NCBI GenBank assembly: GCA_021797745.1
Contig: JAJZZD010000003.1
Span: 22,032-86,031, forward strand
Direction: 5' to 3'
DNA length: 64,000 nucleotides
Source: Microcaldota archaeon
GTDB taxonomy: Archaea > Micrarchaeota > Micrarchaeia > Micrarchaeales > CABMGC01
The notes beneath the pieces are model-generated. The model was not told the origin of the DNA, made no database searches, and was given only the letters and a program-made list of their open reading frames with translations. Shown here in pieces: positions 38,173 to 49,024 of the stretch. Position numbers and translations under genes: made by a program. Within the stretch, counting starts at the first letter, position 1. The number at the start of each line of letters is the position of its first letter.

Positions 38173-38784
38173 TTAGGCGTGAACTCCAAGTTTGTCAAAG
38201 TCTTTTTCCAGCTGCCTGTTATTCTTAAATCTTATTGCCTTTATGCCTGCTTTCCTTGCGCTTTCTACGTTTTTCTTCAGGTCATCGATGAACAGCGTTT
38301 CATTCCCTTTCATTCCCAGTCGTTTCAGCACTATTTCAAAGGTCCTTTCATTTTCTTTCCTAATGCCCAAATAACAGGATGCAAAGTGCTTGTAGAAAAG
38401 CTTTTCATAGCCATTCAGAAATTTCTTGAGGTATGGATAGCGTGACTTGTCTACGTCGGTAAGGTAAGCTACTTTGTATTTTTTTCGCAGTTTCTTTATC
38501 CGCTTTATCAGTTCCAAATTTAACCTGCCGTTTTCGGCAAACTCCTCTTTGTACCTTACTTCGCTTACCTTTATTCCCAGCTTTTTTGCCACTATCCCCG
38601 AGAATTCCTTCAGCGTCATATTGCCCTTTTCAAATTCTGGCAGAGGGCCGTCGTCTATTATCTTTTTGATTTTCTGCTGGCTGATATTGCTGATTTTAGA
38701 CAGATACGGGTAGTAGTGCCGGTCGTTGCGCGCATTTGTTATCAACACTTCGCCCACATCAAATATTATTGCTTTTATTGCCAT
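38173..38784 (-). CDS. HAD-superfamily hydrolase
   Basis: AIIFDVGEVLITN, VAYLTDVD, GNETLFIDDLKKNVESARKAGIKAI. Confidence 0.88.
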   Translation of the reverse strand: MAIKAIIFDVGEVLITNARNDRHYYPYLSKISNISQQKIKKIIDDGPLPEFEKGNMTLKEFSGIVAKKLGIKVSEVRYKEEFAENGRLNLELIKRIKKLRKKYKVAYLTDVDKSRYPYLKKFLNGYEKLFYKHFASCYLGIRKENERTFEIVLKRLGMKGNETLFIDDLKKNVESARKAGIKAIRFKNNRQLEKDFDKLGVHA

Positions 38785-38818
38785 TCAGTCACACTCACGT
38801 ATCTCTTGCGCAAGGCAG

Positions 38819-39331
38819 TCATTTTCCCATTAAGTAATTTTTGTAATATAGAAACGACACCATTGTCTTGTGGTCATGCAGTCTGCCTGCGCGTATCATT
38901 TTTTCAACCTGCTCAGGAGCCATTAGTATCGGTTTTATTATTTCTGATTCGTCAAGGCGCACTTTCCCCCTTGAAAGGTCGGTTGCCAGGAAATAGTAAA
39001 ACGTCCTGTTGCTAAACGCAGGATTGTAGAATTCCTTGAACATTGGCCTTATCTTCCCCGCCACGTATCCCGTTTCTTCCTCGAGCTCTCTTTTCGCTGC
39101 CTCTATCGGCTTTTCTCCCTTTTCAATCAGACCTGCAGGGACTTCGATCATATGCTTCCTGATTCCGTGCCGGTATTGATTCTCCAGAACTATCCTGCCG
39201 TCGTCCATTACTGGCAATACTATCGCTGCATCGATTTCCTTGTATGTGTGCCAGGCAATCTTCTTTCCCCTGACATTTATGTCACTGACCGTTACTGTGA
39301 GAAATTTGTCACGATAAAGCGTCTTAGCCAT
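38819..39331 (-). CDS. NUDIX hydrolase (ADP-ribose pyrophosphatase-like)
   Basis: EVPAGLIEKGEKPIEAAKRELEEETGYVAG Nudix box. Confidence 0.92.
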   Translation of the reverse strand: MAKTLYRDKFLTVTVSDINVRGKKIAWHTYKEIDAAIVLPVMDDGRIVLENQYRHGIRKHMIEVPAGLIEKGEKPIEAAKRELEEETGYVAGKIRPMFKEFYNPAFSNRTFYYFLATDLSRGKVRLDESEIIKPILMAPEQVEKMIRAGRLHDHKTMVSFLYYKNYLMGK

Positions 39332-39394
39332 GTGCTCTCTACTAACAACATAAGCTAAAATAAATATCTTGTTATTGATATCTTGTCAACGCGC

Positions 39395-39536
39395 GGGGTT
39401 GTTGCGTAATCAGGCAGCGCGGCTGGCTCCAGATGTTTATAATTGTTTGAGCTAAATGCGATGATGAGGATCTGGAATGGCAAAAATTGAAATATGAAGT
39501 CACCAGCAAGTTTGGGTTCAAATCCCAGCAACCCCA
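39395..39536 (+). tRNA. tRNA-Trp(CCA) with about 69-nt intron
   Basis: Exon 1 GGGGTTG-TT-GCGTAATCAGGCAGCGC-G-GCTGG-CTCCAG (39395-39432); exon 2 A-CCAGC...TTGGG-TTCAAAT-CCCAG-CAACCCC-A (39502-39536). Confidence 0.9.
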
Positions 39537-39589
39537 AGCCATATTACTCATAATTTGTTCAAACGGTTGTCGTTATAGAATGAGTTAGA

Positions 39590-39751
39590 AATCGCTTACA
39601 AATTATTCTTGGGGAGCGAAAAAGACTTTGCCGATGCAAGCCACCTGTTTATAACATTCAGCGATGTGCTTGACATGAAAAAGCTTAAGGATTTTATCGG
39701 AGAATTAGCAATAAAGAAATCCGTCATAAAACGTGTGTTGGGAGATTTATG
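39590..39751 (+). pseudogene. 5'-truncated gene remnant, possibly nucleotidyltransferase C-terminus
   Basis: Open frame ...LGSEKDFADASHLFITFSDVLDMKKLKDFIGELAIKKSVIKRVLGDL* with no plausible start, directly after tRNA-Trp. Confidence 0.5.
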
Positions 39752-39946
39752 AAAGACGTTCAAAACTTGCTGCACATAAAAAATCGTAAAAAGTTCTTAA
39801 ACGAACTTACTTTAGCAAAAAAACAAAATTTAACGAGCAACTTGGAATTTGTTAAACAATATGCAGAGTGGCTAAAACATACAAAAAACAAGGAGTGGAG
39901 CAAAAGACAGAAACTTCTGATTGACGAAGTTTACAAAGGACATTAA
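39749..39946 (+). CDS. Small hypothetical protein coupled to upstream remnant
   Basis: 65 aa, start overlaps the upstream stop. Confidence 0.5.
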   Translation: MKDVQNLLHIKNRKKFLNELTLAKKQNLTSNLEFVKQYAEWLKHTKNKEWSKRQKLLIDEVYKGH

Positions 39947-40229
39947 AGACACGAAGCCTATTTTCTCTGACCAAATAAGATTGGCGCTTAGAGTCAATGC
40001 GATAAAAAATGAGAAGGGTTCGGTCGAAAAGGAAGGGCACATAATGCTTATCTTCATGGACGGGATGAAAAATCAGGTTCTGGGAGAATTTGTGCTGACT
40101 AAGAACACTGCAAAATCGCTAGTTACTATTTTGACTGAAAATATAACGAATTTGGAAAAGCAGCGTTCAGATAAGTCAATGCCCAAGCCGTCTGTCACTA
40201 AAACTACTGGAAACATTGGCTACAGGTAG
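39921..40229 (+). CDS. Hypothetical protein
   Basis: 102 aa ORF. Confidence 0.45.
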   Translation: MTKFTKDIKDTKPIFSDQIRLALRVNAIKNEKGSVEKEGHIMLIFMDGMKNQVLGEFVLTKNTAKSLVTILTENITNLEKQRSDKSMPKPSVTKTTGNIGYR

Positions 40230-40348
40230 TCAAAATCAGCATCAAATTGCAGGTTACCTAAAGATAACCATAGGGAAACCGAAACTTTTACTTAACTATA
40301 TATTTATACCGAAACAATACCTAATTACTTATTATCAGGTAGATTTAC

Positions 40349-42139
40349 GTGAGCAAAACATCTGAAACAAAGCAAAAGATACTAAAAATTCTCGAAAGCG
40401 GCCCAAAAAGACTTGTAGACATATATCCTGCATTGGGTTTGTCTGCAGCGACAGTCTCGCAGCACATGAAAGAGCTTCGTGAAATGAATTTGATAAAGGA
40501 AACCGAAGATCGCCACTTCAAGAACATGAAATATTATATTTTGAACGAGAAAAATGACTATGCTGCAAACGCACGCAAGCTGATGGGATCGCATCTTCTG
40601 AAGACCGGCCTTGGTGTAATACTTGTTGCTGTTTTGGTTTCTAGCATTGCGCTTTTAAGCCACAATTCATTCAGCACAGGCAATTCTATTCAGTCTAGCA
40701 CTCTGAACATATCGCTTACAGATCCTCCGCATGTTCCTCTTGGAACGGAAAGACTGAACATAACTTATTCATCGATAAAGATACATGTAACTAAAAGCAG
40801 CATAAATTCCTCTTGGATTACTGTCAACACTACCGGAACGATAGACCTTATGTCGCTGATAAACGTCAGCAAGCTAATAGGATCTGCAAAGGTTCCTTTC
40901 AATTCCGTAATTAATGCGGCTTCATTCAATATTTCCAAGGCAAGCATAACAATAAACAACGTAACTTATCCTGTTTCTCTCTTAGAGAATCAAGTCACTG
41001 CAAATATATCTAGCAGCAGGCTTAACGGAACTTCTGAACTGCTTCTAGATTTGTCTCCGACAATACTTACAATATACACATCAAACTCTACTTTGTTCGA
41101 GATGGTTCCTTCACTAACTGCTGTTGTTGTAGCGCGCGGTGATTATGGTGTTAAATTGAATCATTCCGGCGTTGCGATTCCACAGCAATACGCGCCGAAC
41201 AAAAACCTGGTTGAAAGGCTTAATTCAATGAACGGTGCCATAGTGATATCTGATGCTGGCATAACGCAAACCGGAAATATCACTTCAATTTCAATTTCTG
41301 TAAAGGATAACTCAAGCAAAAGAGTCGAGCTCGACAGCATCCTGATTTTCGGCAACGAATCCATGTATGTAAATGTAAATTCGATCAGGAGATATCCTGT
41401 GCCTGTATCTTCTGTAAGCCCTGCACCATTCCATGTAGTGCCATTTGGCATTTCAGCAGCGCTGGCATTCCCTGCGGTTCCCTCCGGAGCTCAAACAATG
41501 CAGCAGGTAGCTATCAGCAGGCACTTGAAAAATTCAATGGCAAACTTAAATAGCATTGGCCAGTTTAACAAAGGCACCATCAACGTTCAATATTTGCACA
41601 ACGAGTCTTTTTACGATTTCAATGCAACTAACTCGAGTTACTGGCAAACAGCATACAACTGGTCTACCGGCGCAATAAATAGGTCTTGGCAAGTCGTTGC
41701 TGTCAATCGCAGCAAGTTTGCTCAAAACATGCAAAATGTGCAAAGTGTGCAAAGCAATCAAAACGGACAACAATGGGTTTCAATAAATCCATACTTCAAC
41801 ATACCGCGACAGATAGGCCTGAACGGATCTCCGAAGCAGATTTCTGTCGGAATGAAGAATGCTTATGCCATAGGCTCCGCAAAAGAAAGCCTTGGAGTGA
41901 TAACGCTTTTAGTAAATGAAAACGGGTCGCTGAGCCAGCCCTCTTTCAGCATGCGTTCGAACTTTTCGCAGCAGGGTTTCATACTGAATCCCGGGCAAAC
42001 AGCAACCCTTGATTTCAACGGAACAATATCGCTTGGCGCAAACCTCGTCATAGTCCACTTTATTAATGGCTCGAGCTACAACATAAACGTGATAAGCAAC
42101 GGTGGGGCATCGGCAAGCTATGCCGCAACAGCGAAATAA
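40349..42139 (+). CDS. ArsR-like winged HTH + TM + large exported domain (partly DUF4382-like)
   Basis: SETKQKILKILESGPKRLVDIYPALGLSAATVSQHMKELREM; TM GLGVILVAVLVSSIALL; LNISLTDPPHVPLGTERLNITYSSIKIH. Confidence 0.8.
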   Translation: MSKTSETKQKILKILESGPKRLVDIYPALGLSAATVSQHMKELREMNLIKETEDRHFKNMKYYILNEKNDYAANARKLMGSHLLKTGLGVILVAVLVSSIALLSHNSFSTGNSIQSSTLNISLTDPPHVPLGTERLNITYSSIKIHVTKSSINSSWITVNTTGTIDLMSLINVSKLIGSAKVPFNSVINAASFNISKASITINNVTYPVSLLENQVTANISSSRLNGTSELLLDLSPTILTIYTSNSTLFEMVPSLTAVVVARGDYGVKLNHSGVAIPQQYAPNKNLVERLNSMNGAIVISDAGITQTGNITSISISVKDNSSKRVELDSILIFGNESMYVNVNSIRRYPVPVSSVSPAPFHVVPFGISAALAFPAVPSGAQTMQQVAISRHLKNSMANLNSIGQFNKGTINVQYLHNESFYDFNATNSSYWQTAYNWSTGAINRSWQVVAVNRSKFAQNMQNVQSVQSNQNGQQWVSINPYFNIPRQIGLNGSPKQISVGMKNAYAIGSAKESLGVITLLVNENGSLSQPSFSMRSNFSQQGFILNPGQTATLDFNGTISLGANLVIVHFINGSSYNINVISNGGASASYAATAK

Positions 42140-42157
42140 AAAAAAACAACTGATATC

Positions 42158-42850
42158 ATGATAGACTATTCAATCAAAGTTCACGATGTATCGAAAACCT
42201 ACAAATCAGGTGACATAAGGGTCAATGCGCTTGAGAGAATATCATTTATGCTTAAGAAAGGGGAATTCGCTGCAATAGTCGGACCTTCTGGTTCTGGAAA
42301 ATCCACACTTATGAACATACTTGGCACAATTGACAAGCCAAGCTCAGGGGAAGTGTACGTAGACGGTATAGCAACGGCGAAAATGAATGGTGATGAGCTT
42401 GCTGTGTTCCGTAACAAGAAGCTTGGCTTCATATTTCAGGCATTCAACCTGATCAACGGCCTTGACGCAGAGCAGAACGTAGAGCTTCCCCTTATGGTAA
42501 CTCCTATGCCTAATTCAGAACGAAGAAAAAAATCAGATGCGCTTCTGGTGCAACTGGGCCTCGGGAATCGGCTCAAGCTAAAGCCCTCGCAGTTGAGCGG
42601 AGGCGAACAGCAGCGCGTAGCTGTTGCACGCGCCCTAATAAACAATCCTGCGTTAATACTGGCTGACGAACCAACAGGGGACCTTGACTCTAAAACCGGA
42701 GAAGAAGTGATAAAACTCCTGAAGAAAATATGCAAAGATGACAAAGTTACAATAGTCATGGTGACCCACAACCTTGACACCACAAAATATTGCGATAGAA
42801 TAATCCATTTAAAAGATGGGCGAATAGAAAAAGAGGAATTGGTAAAATGA
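42158..42850 (+). CDS. ABC transporter ATP-binding protein (MacB/LolD type)
   Basis: [58 protein letters not shown]. Confidence 0.96.
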   Translation: MIDYSIKVHDVSKTYKSGDIRVNALERISFMLKKGEFAAIVGPSGSGKSTLMNILGTIDKPSSGEVYVDGIATAKMNGDELAVFRNKKLGFIFQAFNLINGLDAEQNVELPLMVTPMPNSERRKKSDALLVQLGLGNRLKLKPSQLSGGEQQRVAVARALINNPALILADEPTGDLDSKTGEEVIKLLKKICKDDKVTIVMVTHNLDTTKYCDRIIHLKDGRIEKEELVK

Positions 42851-44139
42851 AAATAACAAATTTTGCAATATCTGTTTTCGCATTAGCGATAATCTCGTTA
42901 GCGGTGTCTTCTAATTTGGTTTTTGCTGCTACAAACTCATCGATTTCCATACCTACGCCTCCTAATGTTTACGTAAACACTTCGGTGCTTAGCCTATGCA
43001 AAGGCCAGGTAAACCAAATTCCCATAACAGTTACTAATGCAGGTATTCCGTTCTTAATAGACGAAGATACGCAGAACCTAAAGGGTCCTGCTCTTGAGAA
43101 TGTGCAGCTCAGTGTTGCCAATTCAAAGATCACATACGGCATGGGATCCGTGTACATAAACAACATAAGTGCAGACAATTCGATCACCGCAAATGTGCCT
43201 GTATTCCTTGATGCGAATGTATCACCGCTTTTCTCTTTGGGTTTTTCAACGCTGTTCTATTATGACACTTTTTATGCGGTAAGCACGACATATAACCTTA
43301 CTTTCACTTCCCATGATTGCAACGTGCCGCTTTCGATAAACGTGACACCAAAGACAGTCATTCAAAGCAGCACTGAGAATCTTTCAGTAAATCTCACTAA
43401 CACCGGCAATTTCACTCTGCGATCCCTGCTGGTTCATTTTGCATTTCCGTCTGCTGATTTAGCTGCGCTCAGCAACCAAACGGTGCAGATAAGTTCGCTT
43501 GCGCCTATGTCATCAGTAAAATTGAATGAGACAGTGCATGTTTCTGACAACGCATCGCAATTTTTCCCGCTGAACGTTACAGTAGATTATTACAACGGAA
43601 ACAGCCTTATGCAGGCTTATGATGGCTTGACTTTGCTTTCTAGCGGCGTCATAACTTTGATTCCTTCAAGCCTTACTCTGTCGCCAACTACAGTTTCTCC
43701 GGGCAGCATAGTCTCCATATCGTTTGTGTTGACGAACGTAGGAACCGAATCTGCGTCCACTGTTTCTGTGAGCGCGATCGCCCCCAAGGGATTTGTTCCA
43801 TTCGGGTCGAATTCTGTTTTCCTTGGCGATATCGCCGAGGATGGCCAGACTCCTGTCACTTTGACTTTCACAGTGGCAAACCGCACAGCTGCCGGAAACT
43901 ACACCGTGCCTATAAAAATAAACTATTTGAACAGCTTGAGAAGCAATCTTACTGCCAACATCACAGTTCCTGTCACTGTAACTTCTGCTGCTTTCACTGA
44001 AAATGAGTCTGCTGCGTCAAAGCGCTTTGCATCAGGCGGCTCGCCATTCAGCCTTCTTACTATCGTCTTTCTGATAAGCACTGTAGTGCTAGCTTATTTG
44101 TACATCAAGGAAAGGAAATTGCACAGGAGCGTTAAATGA
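42847..44139 (+). CDS. Exported CARDB/COG1361-like protein with C-terminal TM
   Basis: Signal peptide; [34 protein letters not shown]-terminal TM + RKLHRSVK. Confidence 0.82.
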   Translation: MKITNFAISVFALAIISLAVSSNLVFAATNSSISIPTPPNVYVNTSVLSLCKGQVNQIPITVTNAGIPFLIDEDTQNLKGPALENVQLSVANSKITYGMGSVYINNISADNSITANVPVFLDANVSPLFSLGFSTLFYYDTFYAVSTTYNLTFTSHDCNVPLSINVTPKTVIQSSTENLSVNLTNTGNFTLRSLLVHFAFPSADLAALSNQTVQISSLAPMSSVKLNETVHVSDNASQFFPLNVTVDYYNGNSLMQAYDGLTLLSSGVITLIPSSLTLSPTTVSPGSIVSISFVLTNVGTESASTVSVSAIAPKGFVPFGSNSVFLGDIAEDGQTPVTLTFTVANRTAAGNYTVPIKINYLNSLRSNLTANITVPVTVTSAAFTENESAASKRFASGGSPFSLLTIVFLISTVVLAYLYIKERKLHRSVK

Positions 44140-45458
44140 ACCTGAAAGATATCTTTTGGCTGAGCTACAAGGACTTGCGCGAAAAGAAAATAAGGACAGC
44201 GTTAACGGTAATAATGGTTGTAATAGGCGTCGCATCCATAATCGCCCTTACCTCGCAGACTCAGGGAATAAGCCAAAGCATTCAGACTTCGCTTGAATCG
44301 CTGGGTCCAACTTCTATAATACTGACTTCATCCAGCTCTACCGGCTTCACTGTTGCTGACACTGCGCGTCTTTCGACGCTGCCAAACGTTAGCAGCGTGA
44401 TACCTATTTTGACAGGTTCTGTCAATGTTTATGCCAACAGTCAGAACGTGTCTGCCACGCTTATAGGAATATCTTCCGAGGGTCTGCAGAGCCTTCTAGG
44501 AGTAATCAATCTGTACCAGGGTTCTATCTTCCAGGATACCATAGCGCCTTCTGCAGTCATTGGTTACAGCATAGCATTCCCGACAGCTCTTGCAGGAAAG
44601 CAGAACATAATAGTTGGGCAGCCTGCAACTATAAAATTGTCGGGAAAGGGCGGAGAAACACTTACCCTACCTATAATCGGCATACTACAGCGGTATGGAA
44701 CGTCAGTGATTCCTATTGATACCGGAGTCATAGTTTCGATGCAAGCTGCGGAGGTTCTTTTGCACAAGGATTCGTTCAATATAATACTTGTTAAAGCGAA
44801 CAACGTGAGCAGCGTAAATGAGCTTTCCTTACTTATAACAACAGTTTATGGTTCAAGCGCACGCGTTCTCACAACTCAGCAGCTTCTCGAGACAACAAGC
44901 TCGATCATAGGTTCGATAACAATCCTTTTTGTTATAATCGCAGGAATTTCCCTTGTAGTCGCTGCAATCGGAATAATGAACATAATGCTCATTGCAGTTT
45001 ACGAGAGGACGCACGAGATAGGAATCCTGAAGGCATTGGGCTTCAAGAACAGGCACATTCTCACAGTATTCCTGTTCCAGGCTCTTCTGATTGGGATAAT
45101 AGGAGGAATAATCGGCATTTTGGTTGGCGCAGGCGCATCATACAGCCTTTCAGCTATAATTTCAGGGGCTCAAGCATCGACTAATTCAAACACAAGAAAT
45201 TCAGGAAGCGGTGTATTTGTTGCAGGGAGCGCACGCAGCGGCAGTTTCAGCGGCGGCGGCGCTACTTTTGCAGCCGGGGCGTCTCCCGCTACTTCTTCAG
45301 GCGCCGGGCTTTCTTCATTGTCTTATTCTCCTGTTTTCACCCCAATTACTATTTTAGAGGCGATTTTAGTCGCAGTAATAGTAAGCGTAGTTGCAGGGGT
45401 CTATCCGGCAATCAGGGCCTCAAAGATGGAACCTATAGAAGCGCTGCGCGAGCTGTGA
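44136..45458 (+). CDS. ABC transporter permease (MacB/FtsX type)
   Basis: [82 protein letters not shown]. Confidence 0.94.
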   Translation: MNLKDIFWLSYKDLREKKIRTALTVIMVVIGVASIIALTSQTQGISQSIQTSLESLGPTSIILTSSSSTGFTVADTARLSTLPNVSSVIPILTGSVNVYANSQNVSATLIGISSEGLQSLLGVINLYQGSIFQDTIAPSAVIGYSIAFPTALAGKQNIIVGQPATIKLSGKGGETLTLPIIGILQRYGTSVIPIDTGVIVSMQAAEVLLHKDSFNIILVKANNVSSVNELSLLITTVYGSSARVLTTQQLLETTSSIIGSITILFVIIAGISLVVAAIGIMNIMLIAVYERTHEIGILKALGFKNRHILTVFLFQALLIGIIGGIIGILVGAGASYSLSAIISGAQASTNSNTRNSGSGVFVAGSARSGSFSGGGATFAAGASPATSSGAGLSSLSYSPVFTPITILEAILVAVIVSVVAGVYPAIRASKMEPIEALREL

Positions 45459-45634
45459 TAGATATTTTTCAGATAAAACAGCGATACTACATCCTATCGA
45501 AGTTCCTGATATCGCAATTTCAGAAGTTTTGAATGCATTTCAGAGGTGCTAAAGTCATATTTCTTAAAGAAAAGTATTGCCTATAATAATTTCAACGCCG
45601 CAGCAAAACAATTCGGTTTGATTATAGAAACTCT

Positions 45635-46828
45635 TTATTCATCGACAGTATCCGCATCGCCATTCTTGCGCACGGCAAACAGTGTGGCTTCCCTCCTGTT
45701 GTGGGGCAATTTCTTTATTCTTATGGACCCGTACTTCCCTTTAAGCGCTTTTTTTGCAGTTTCGATGTGCCTTTCAAAATTCCGTGTTCCGAATTTTATA
45801 GTTAATATCAGCACCGCACCGCTTTTCAAAAGCCCTGCGAAGTCGTTCGCGATATTAGAGCTTTCCACTGCCTGAGTGTTTGCGTCTATCGTGAGCATGT
45901 CAAATGTTCCTAATTTCTTTTTCATGTCAAAATTCCTTACAGGAAAATTTGACTTGATATGGATTAAACCGTATTCACTTAATTCCGCGCTTTTATCATC
46001 GAAACTTTTTATCGCTACCTGATTTTTAACGCCAAACTTTTCTATTGCCTTTTTTGTTTCCTGAGTATTGTTGCGGTCCGTAATTACGAGTGTTTTATTT
46101 TCCTTGTTTGCACACAGTTTCCTGTAATCAAGAAACGCGTTGTCTATTGCCACAACTTTAACTCCGCTGTCAGTTAAATAATGAGTCCAGCCTCCTGGCG
46201 CCGCGCCTATGTCTAGAGCCGCATTCACTTTCTTCAAGTCTATGCCAAAGAACTCTACTGCCTCTTCTAATTTAAATTCTGCCCTGTTGACTTTGTTTTG
46301 CTCTGAGCTGTTTATGCCTCTGAACTTGTCCAAAGCATAGTTACTACGTAACGAAGCTATAGCGTGTCCGGCGATTATCGAATCTGCTATAAATACCAGA
46401 TAAACTATAATGTCTGATTTTGCTAAATCCGCGACAAATCCCTTTCGCTCCAAGCCCGTGCCCAGCTTGACTTCTATTGATTTTGCATTTTCCTCAAAAA
46501 CCGGGTCAAACCTTTTAGTTTCTATTTTGAATGTGGCTGATTCTTTATTTTTTCCCGCAAGCACGCATGCGATTTTATCTTGCAGATTTTCATAGCTGCA
46601 ACCTTTCCCTTTCAGGGTAAAATCTATCTGCATCATAAAATCTACGAATGCCGTTTTGCGCATTACCTTTTCGCAAACATCGCCTTCTGTTTTTGCTGCC
46701 GTTATGAGAAATAGAGACGTGCCGTTCCTTTGGATTTTCTTTTCGAATTCTATCCCGTTAAGCATTTGCCCAAGCTCTTTCTCAGCCAAATCTGCAAATC
46801 TCTGGCCCGATATTACTGCATATTTCAT
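45635..46828 (-). CDS. FtsJ/RlmM-like RNA 2'-O-methyltransferase with THUMP-like N-terminus
   Basis: LDIGAAPGGWTHYLTDSGVKVVAIDNA; KSGAVLILTIKF. Confidence 0.8.
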   Translation of the reverse strand: MKYAVISGQRFADLAEKELGQMLNGIEFEKKIQRNGTSLFLITAAKTEGDVCEKVMRKTAFVDFMMQIDFTLKGKGCSYENLQDKIACVLAGKNKESATFKIETKRFDPVFEENAKSIEVKLGTGLERKGFVADLAKSDIIVYLVFIADSIIAGHAIASLRSNYALDKFRGINSSEQNKVNRAEFKLEEAVEFFGIDLKKVNAALDIGAAPGGWTHYLTDSGVKVVAIDNAFLDYRKLCANKENKTLVITDRNNTQETKKAIEKFGVKNQVAIKSFDDKSAELSEYGLIHIKSNFPVRNFDMKKKLGTFDMLTIDANTQAVESSNIANDFAGLLKSGAVLILTIKFGTRNFERHIETAKKALKGKYGSIRIKKLPHNRREATLFAVRKNGDADTVDE

Positions 46829-47006
46829 TCTGCCTCTTGCTGTGGTCTTGTGCACATGTATCACTAATATGCGGATTAAAGTACCCTGCACACTTAAATT
46901 ATTTATTGTTCGGAAGTTCCTGGATTAACTGGCATTTTTATTTTGGCGCAGTTGAAAATTACAAAACTGCAATAAGTTTTAAATATGGAAAATACTGATT
47001 TCTAAT

Positions 47007-47846
47007 ATGCCTGAAATATCATTTGTGCCTATTGCGCAGATTAACCAATATGAAATTAAAGTAAATGGAAAAGAACGCAGTAAGCTAAGCATGCGTGATT
47101 TTTGGATAGAGCAAGGATGGTACCGAACAGACGACGGCAAGAGCCTAACTTTATTGCGTGCGGACTGGTCGCAAAAGCGCGTAAGGGCCTACGCTATACA
47201 GCATTTGTTCGAAAAGGTTTTAAAAAAAGACCCGCGTCTTGCAGAAAAGCCGGATTTCTATGAAAACGGGCTCGGCAAAATGCTTATGGATTATTACCGC
47301 AATAGCCCGTATCTGGCCGTAAAAGAAGCATGGCCAGGCATAGCCAGATCTGAGCTGAAACATGCAAAGAAAAAACGCTTGGCTAAGTCCGATGCGTATT
47401 CTTCGCTGCTCAAAATTGGAGAACGAAATGATAAGCCCATTACTTCGCTTTCGCGCCGTGAACTGGGCAAGAATTCCTGGTTTTTTAGACAGTATGGCGG
47501 AAGCAGGCATGAAATGTTGACTAACGTAACTGGGTTGAAGCTTGAACCCTGGCAATTGCATCCAATCACTCCAGGATTTTTCAATGAAAGAAAAAACAGG
47601 GTTGCTGCGGTAAAAAGCCTGTGTGAAATACTTAGAAAGGAACCTATTGCGTTGACTCAGTCTGATTACAAGGAAAACAAGATGCTTGGACTGCTCAGCA
47701 ACCACTACGATTCCAGTACGCTTAAAGCGGCTCGTGAGGTAAACCCTGAAAGAAATTATACAGTTTATGATCTGCCGCATAGTTCGCCTTCTATGCAAAA
47801 AGCATTAAAAAATCTAAGGCTGTTTAGGAAATCGCTTGAAGGTTAA
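47007..47846 (+). CDS. Hypothetical protein with internal duplication
   Basis: KRVRAYAIQHLFEKVLKKDPRLAEKPDFYENGLGKMLMDYYRNSPYLAVKEAWPGI repeated as NRVAAVKSLCEILRKEPIALTQSDYKENKMLGLLSNHYDSSTLKAAREVNPE. Confidence 0.6.
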   Translation: MPEISFVPIAQINQYEIKVNGKERSKLSMRDFWIEQGWYRTDDGKSLTLLRADWSQKRVRAYAIQHLFEKVLKKDPRLAEKPDFYENGLGKMLMDYYRNSPYLAVKEAWPGIARSELKHAKKKRLAKSDAYSSLLKIGERNDKPITSLSRRELGKNSWFFRQYGGSRHEMLTNVTGLKLEPWQLHPITPGFFNERKNRVAAVKSLCEILRKEPIALTQSDYKENKMLGLLSNHYDSSTLKAAREVNPERNYTVYDLPHSSPSMQKALKNLRLFRKSLEG

Positions 47847-47905
47847 TCGAGAGACGATCTTGCGATTAACTTTTACCTTTAGCTAATTTATCTAACCCTT
47901 TTGTT

Positions 47906-48598
47906 TCATATGTTGCCGAGCCGCGCCCGTATCTCTTCGGCACTGAGTTTCGTGGTAAGCAGGGGTATGCGTTCTATCTGCGCTATCTTTATGGCAAGCT
48001 TGTCAACCGCCTCAACGTTCTGTATAACAACAATCTTCGGCTTTATCGGTGCGACTCTTATCACCACCATAGGACTTCTTCCTGTGCTCACCTGGTCGAA
48101 TATGAACGCGCGCTCTGTCGTTGTTCCGAACAGCTTTGGATAGTCGTTTGGCGCCACGTCCAGTATTATCTTCAGGCTGTCAAGGATTGTGTAGCCGAAA
48201 AGCTTCACGTTGTCGAGATAATTGGGATTTGCTGCAATCTTTGCCTCAACCAATCTGGCAAAGTCGACACCGCTTATCGGGCTTGAGAAGTCGTGTATGT
48301 AATACGCCGGCGTCTGCTGTTCTGTCGTGTTCTGAAACTTCTGAAGGTTCTTGATTACCTCGCTGCCTTTCTGTGCGTCTATGTCCATTATCGCTTTAAC
48401 GAATCTTCTTACTACTGCTATGCCTGGGCTCGTCCTCCTGTTGCCTTCGTAGTCGCTTATCGTTGAGGCGGAAATCTTGAGGTATCTGGCGAGCTCAACC
48501 TGCGAAATCCCGAATATCTCGCGCCATTTCTTCATTGCGCCTCCTGTGCTTTCGCTCATCACTATTTCTCCGCAGATCCGCTCCTCTATGGAATCCAT
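47906..48598 (-). CDS. XRE-type HTH transcriptional regulator
   Basis: KKWREIFGISQVELARYLKISASTISDYEGNRRTSPGIAVVRRFV. Confidence 0.85.
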   Translation of the reverse strand: MDSIEERICGEIVMSESTGGAMKKWREIFGISQVELARYLKISASTISDYEGNRRTSPGIAVVRRFVKAIMDIDAQKGSEVIKNLQKFQNTTEQQTPAYYIHDFSSPISGVDFARLVEAKIAANPNYLDNVKLFGYTILDSLKIILDVAPNDYPKLFGTTTERAFIFDQVSTGRSPMVVIRVAPIKPKIVVIQNVEAVDKLAIKIAQIERIPLLTTKLSAEEIRARLGNI

Positions 48599-48724
48599 AA
48601 TATCATGTGACTTTTTCAGATTATACGTGCCTTGCCGTTTCCCACATCGACAATGTGGCATTCGCATTATACTTATGACTGAAAGGCTTTTAAGCTGTGC
48701 TAATTTAACGGCATTGCCATGAAT

Positions 48725-48922
48725 CTACTTTCTTTCTGCCGAATTTATTTCCTTTAACTGGATCATCCCGCCTAGGCTGCCGTCGCTGTTCACTTCCCTG
48801 ACGTAGCTTCTTGATTCGTCGCCGATCACAATCACTGCCTTCCTTATGCACGGGTTCAGAGATTTGGCTGCTTCCGCGAACTGACGGTCGATTTTGTAGC
48901 CTTTATCGGTGTTTTTCGGCAT
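48725..48922 (-). CDS. Small hypothetical protein
   Basis: 65 aa ORF. Confidence 0.45.
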   Translation of the reverse strand: MPKNTDKGYKIDRQFAEAAKSLNPCIRKAVIVIGDESRSYVREVNSDGSLGGMIQLKEINSAERK

Positions 48923-49024
48923 TAAACCACATCACACAGGAATCAATTTCATAGTTTATAACTCTTTTTACGAGTTTGGCTTTCGCACATTAATGCATTC
49001 TTCTGCCGTTACCTTTCTTATCTT

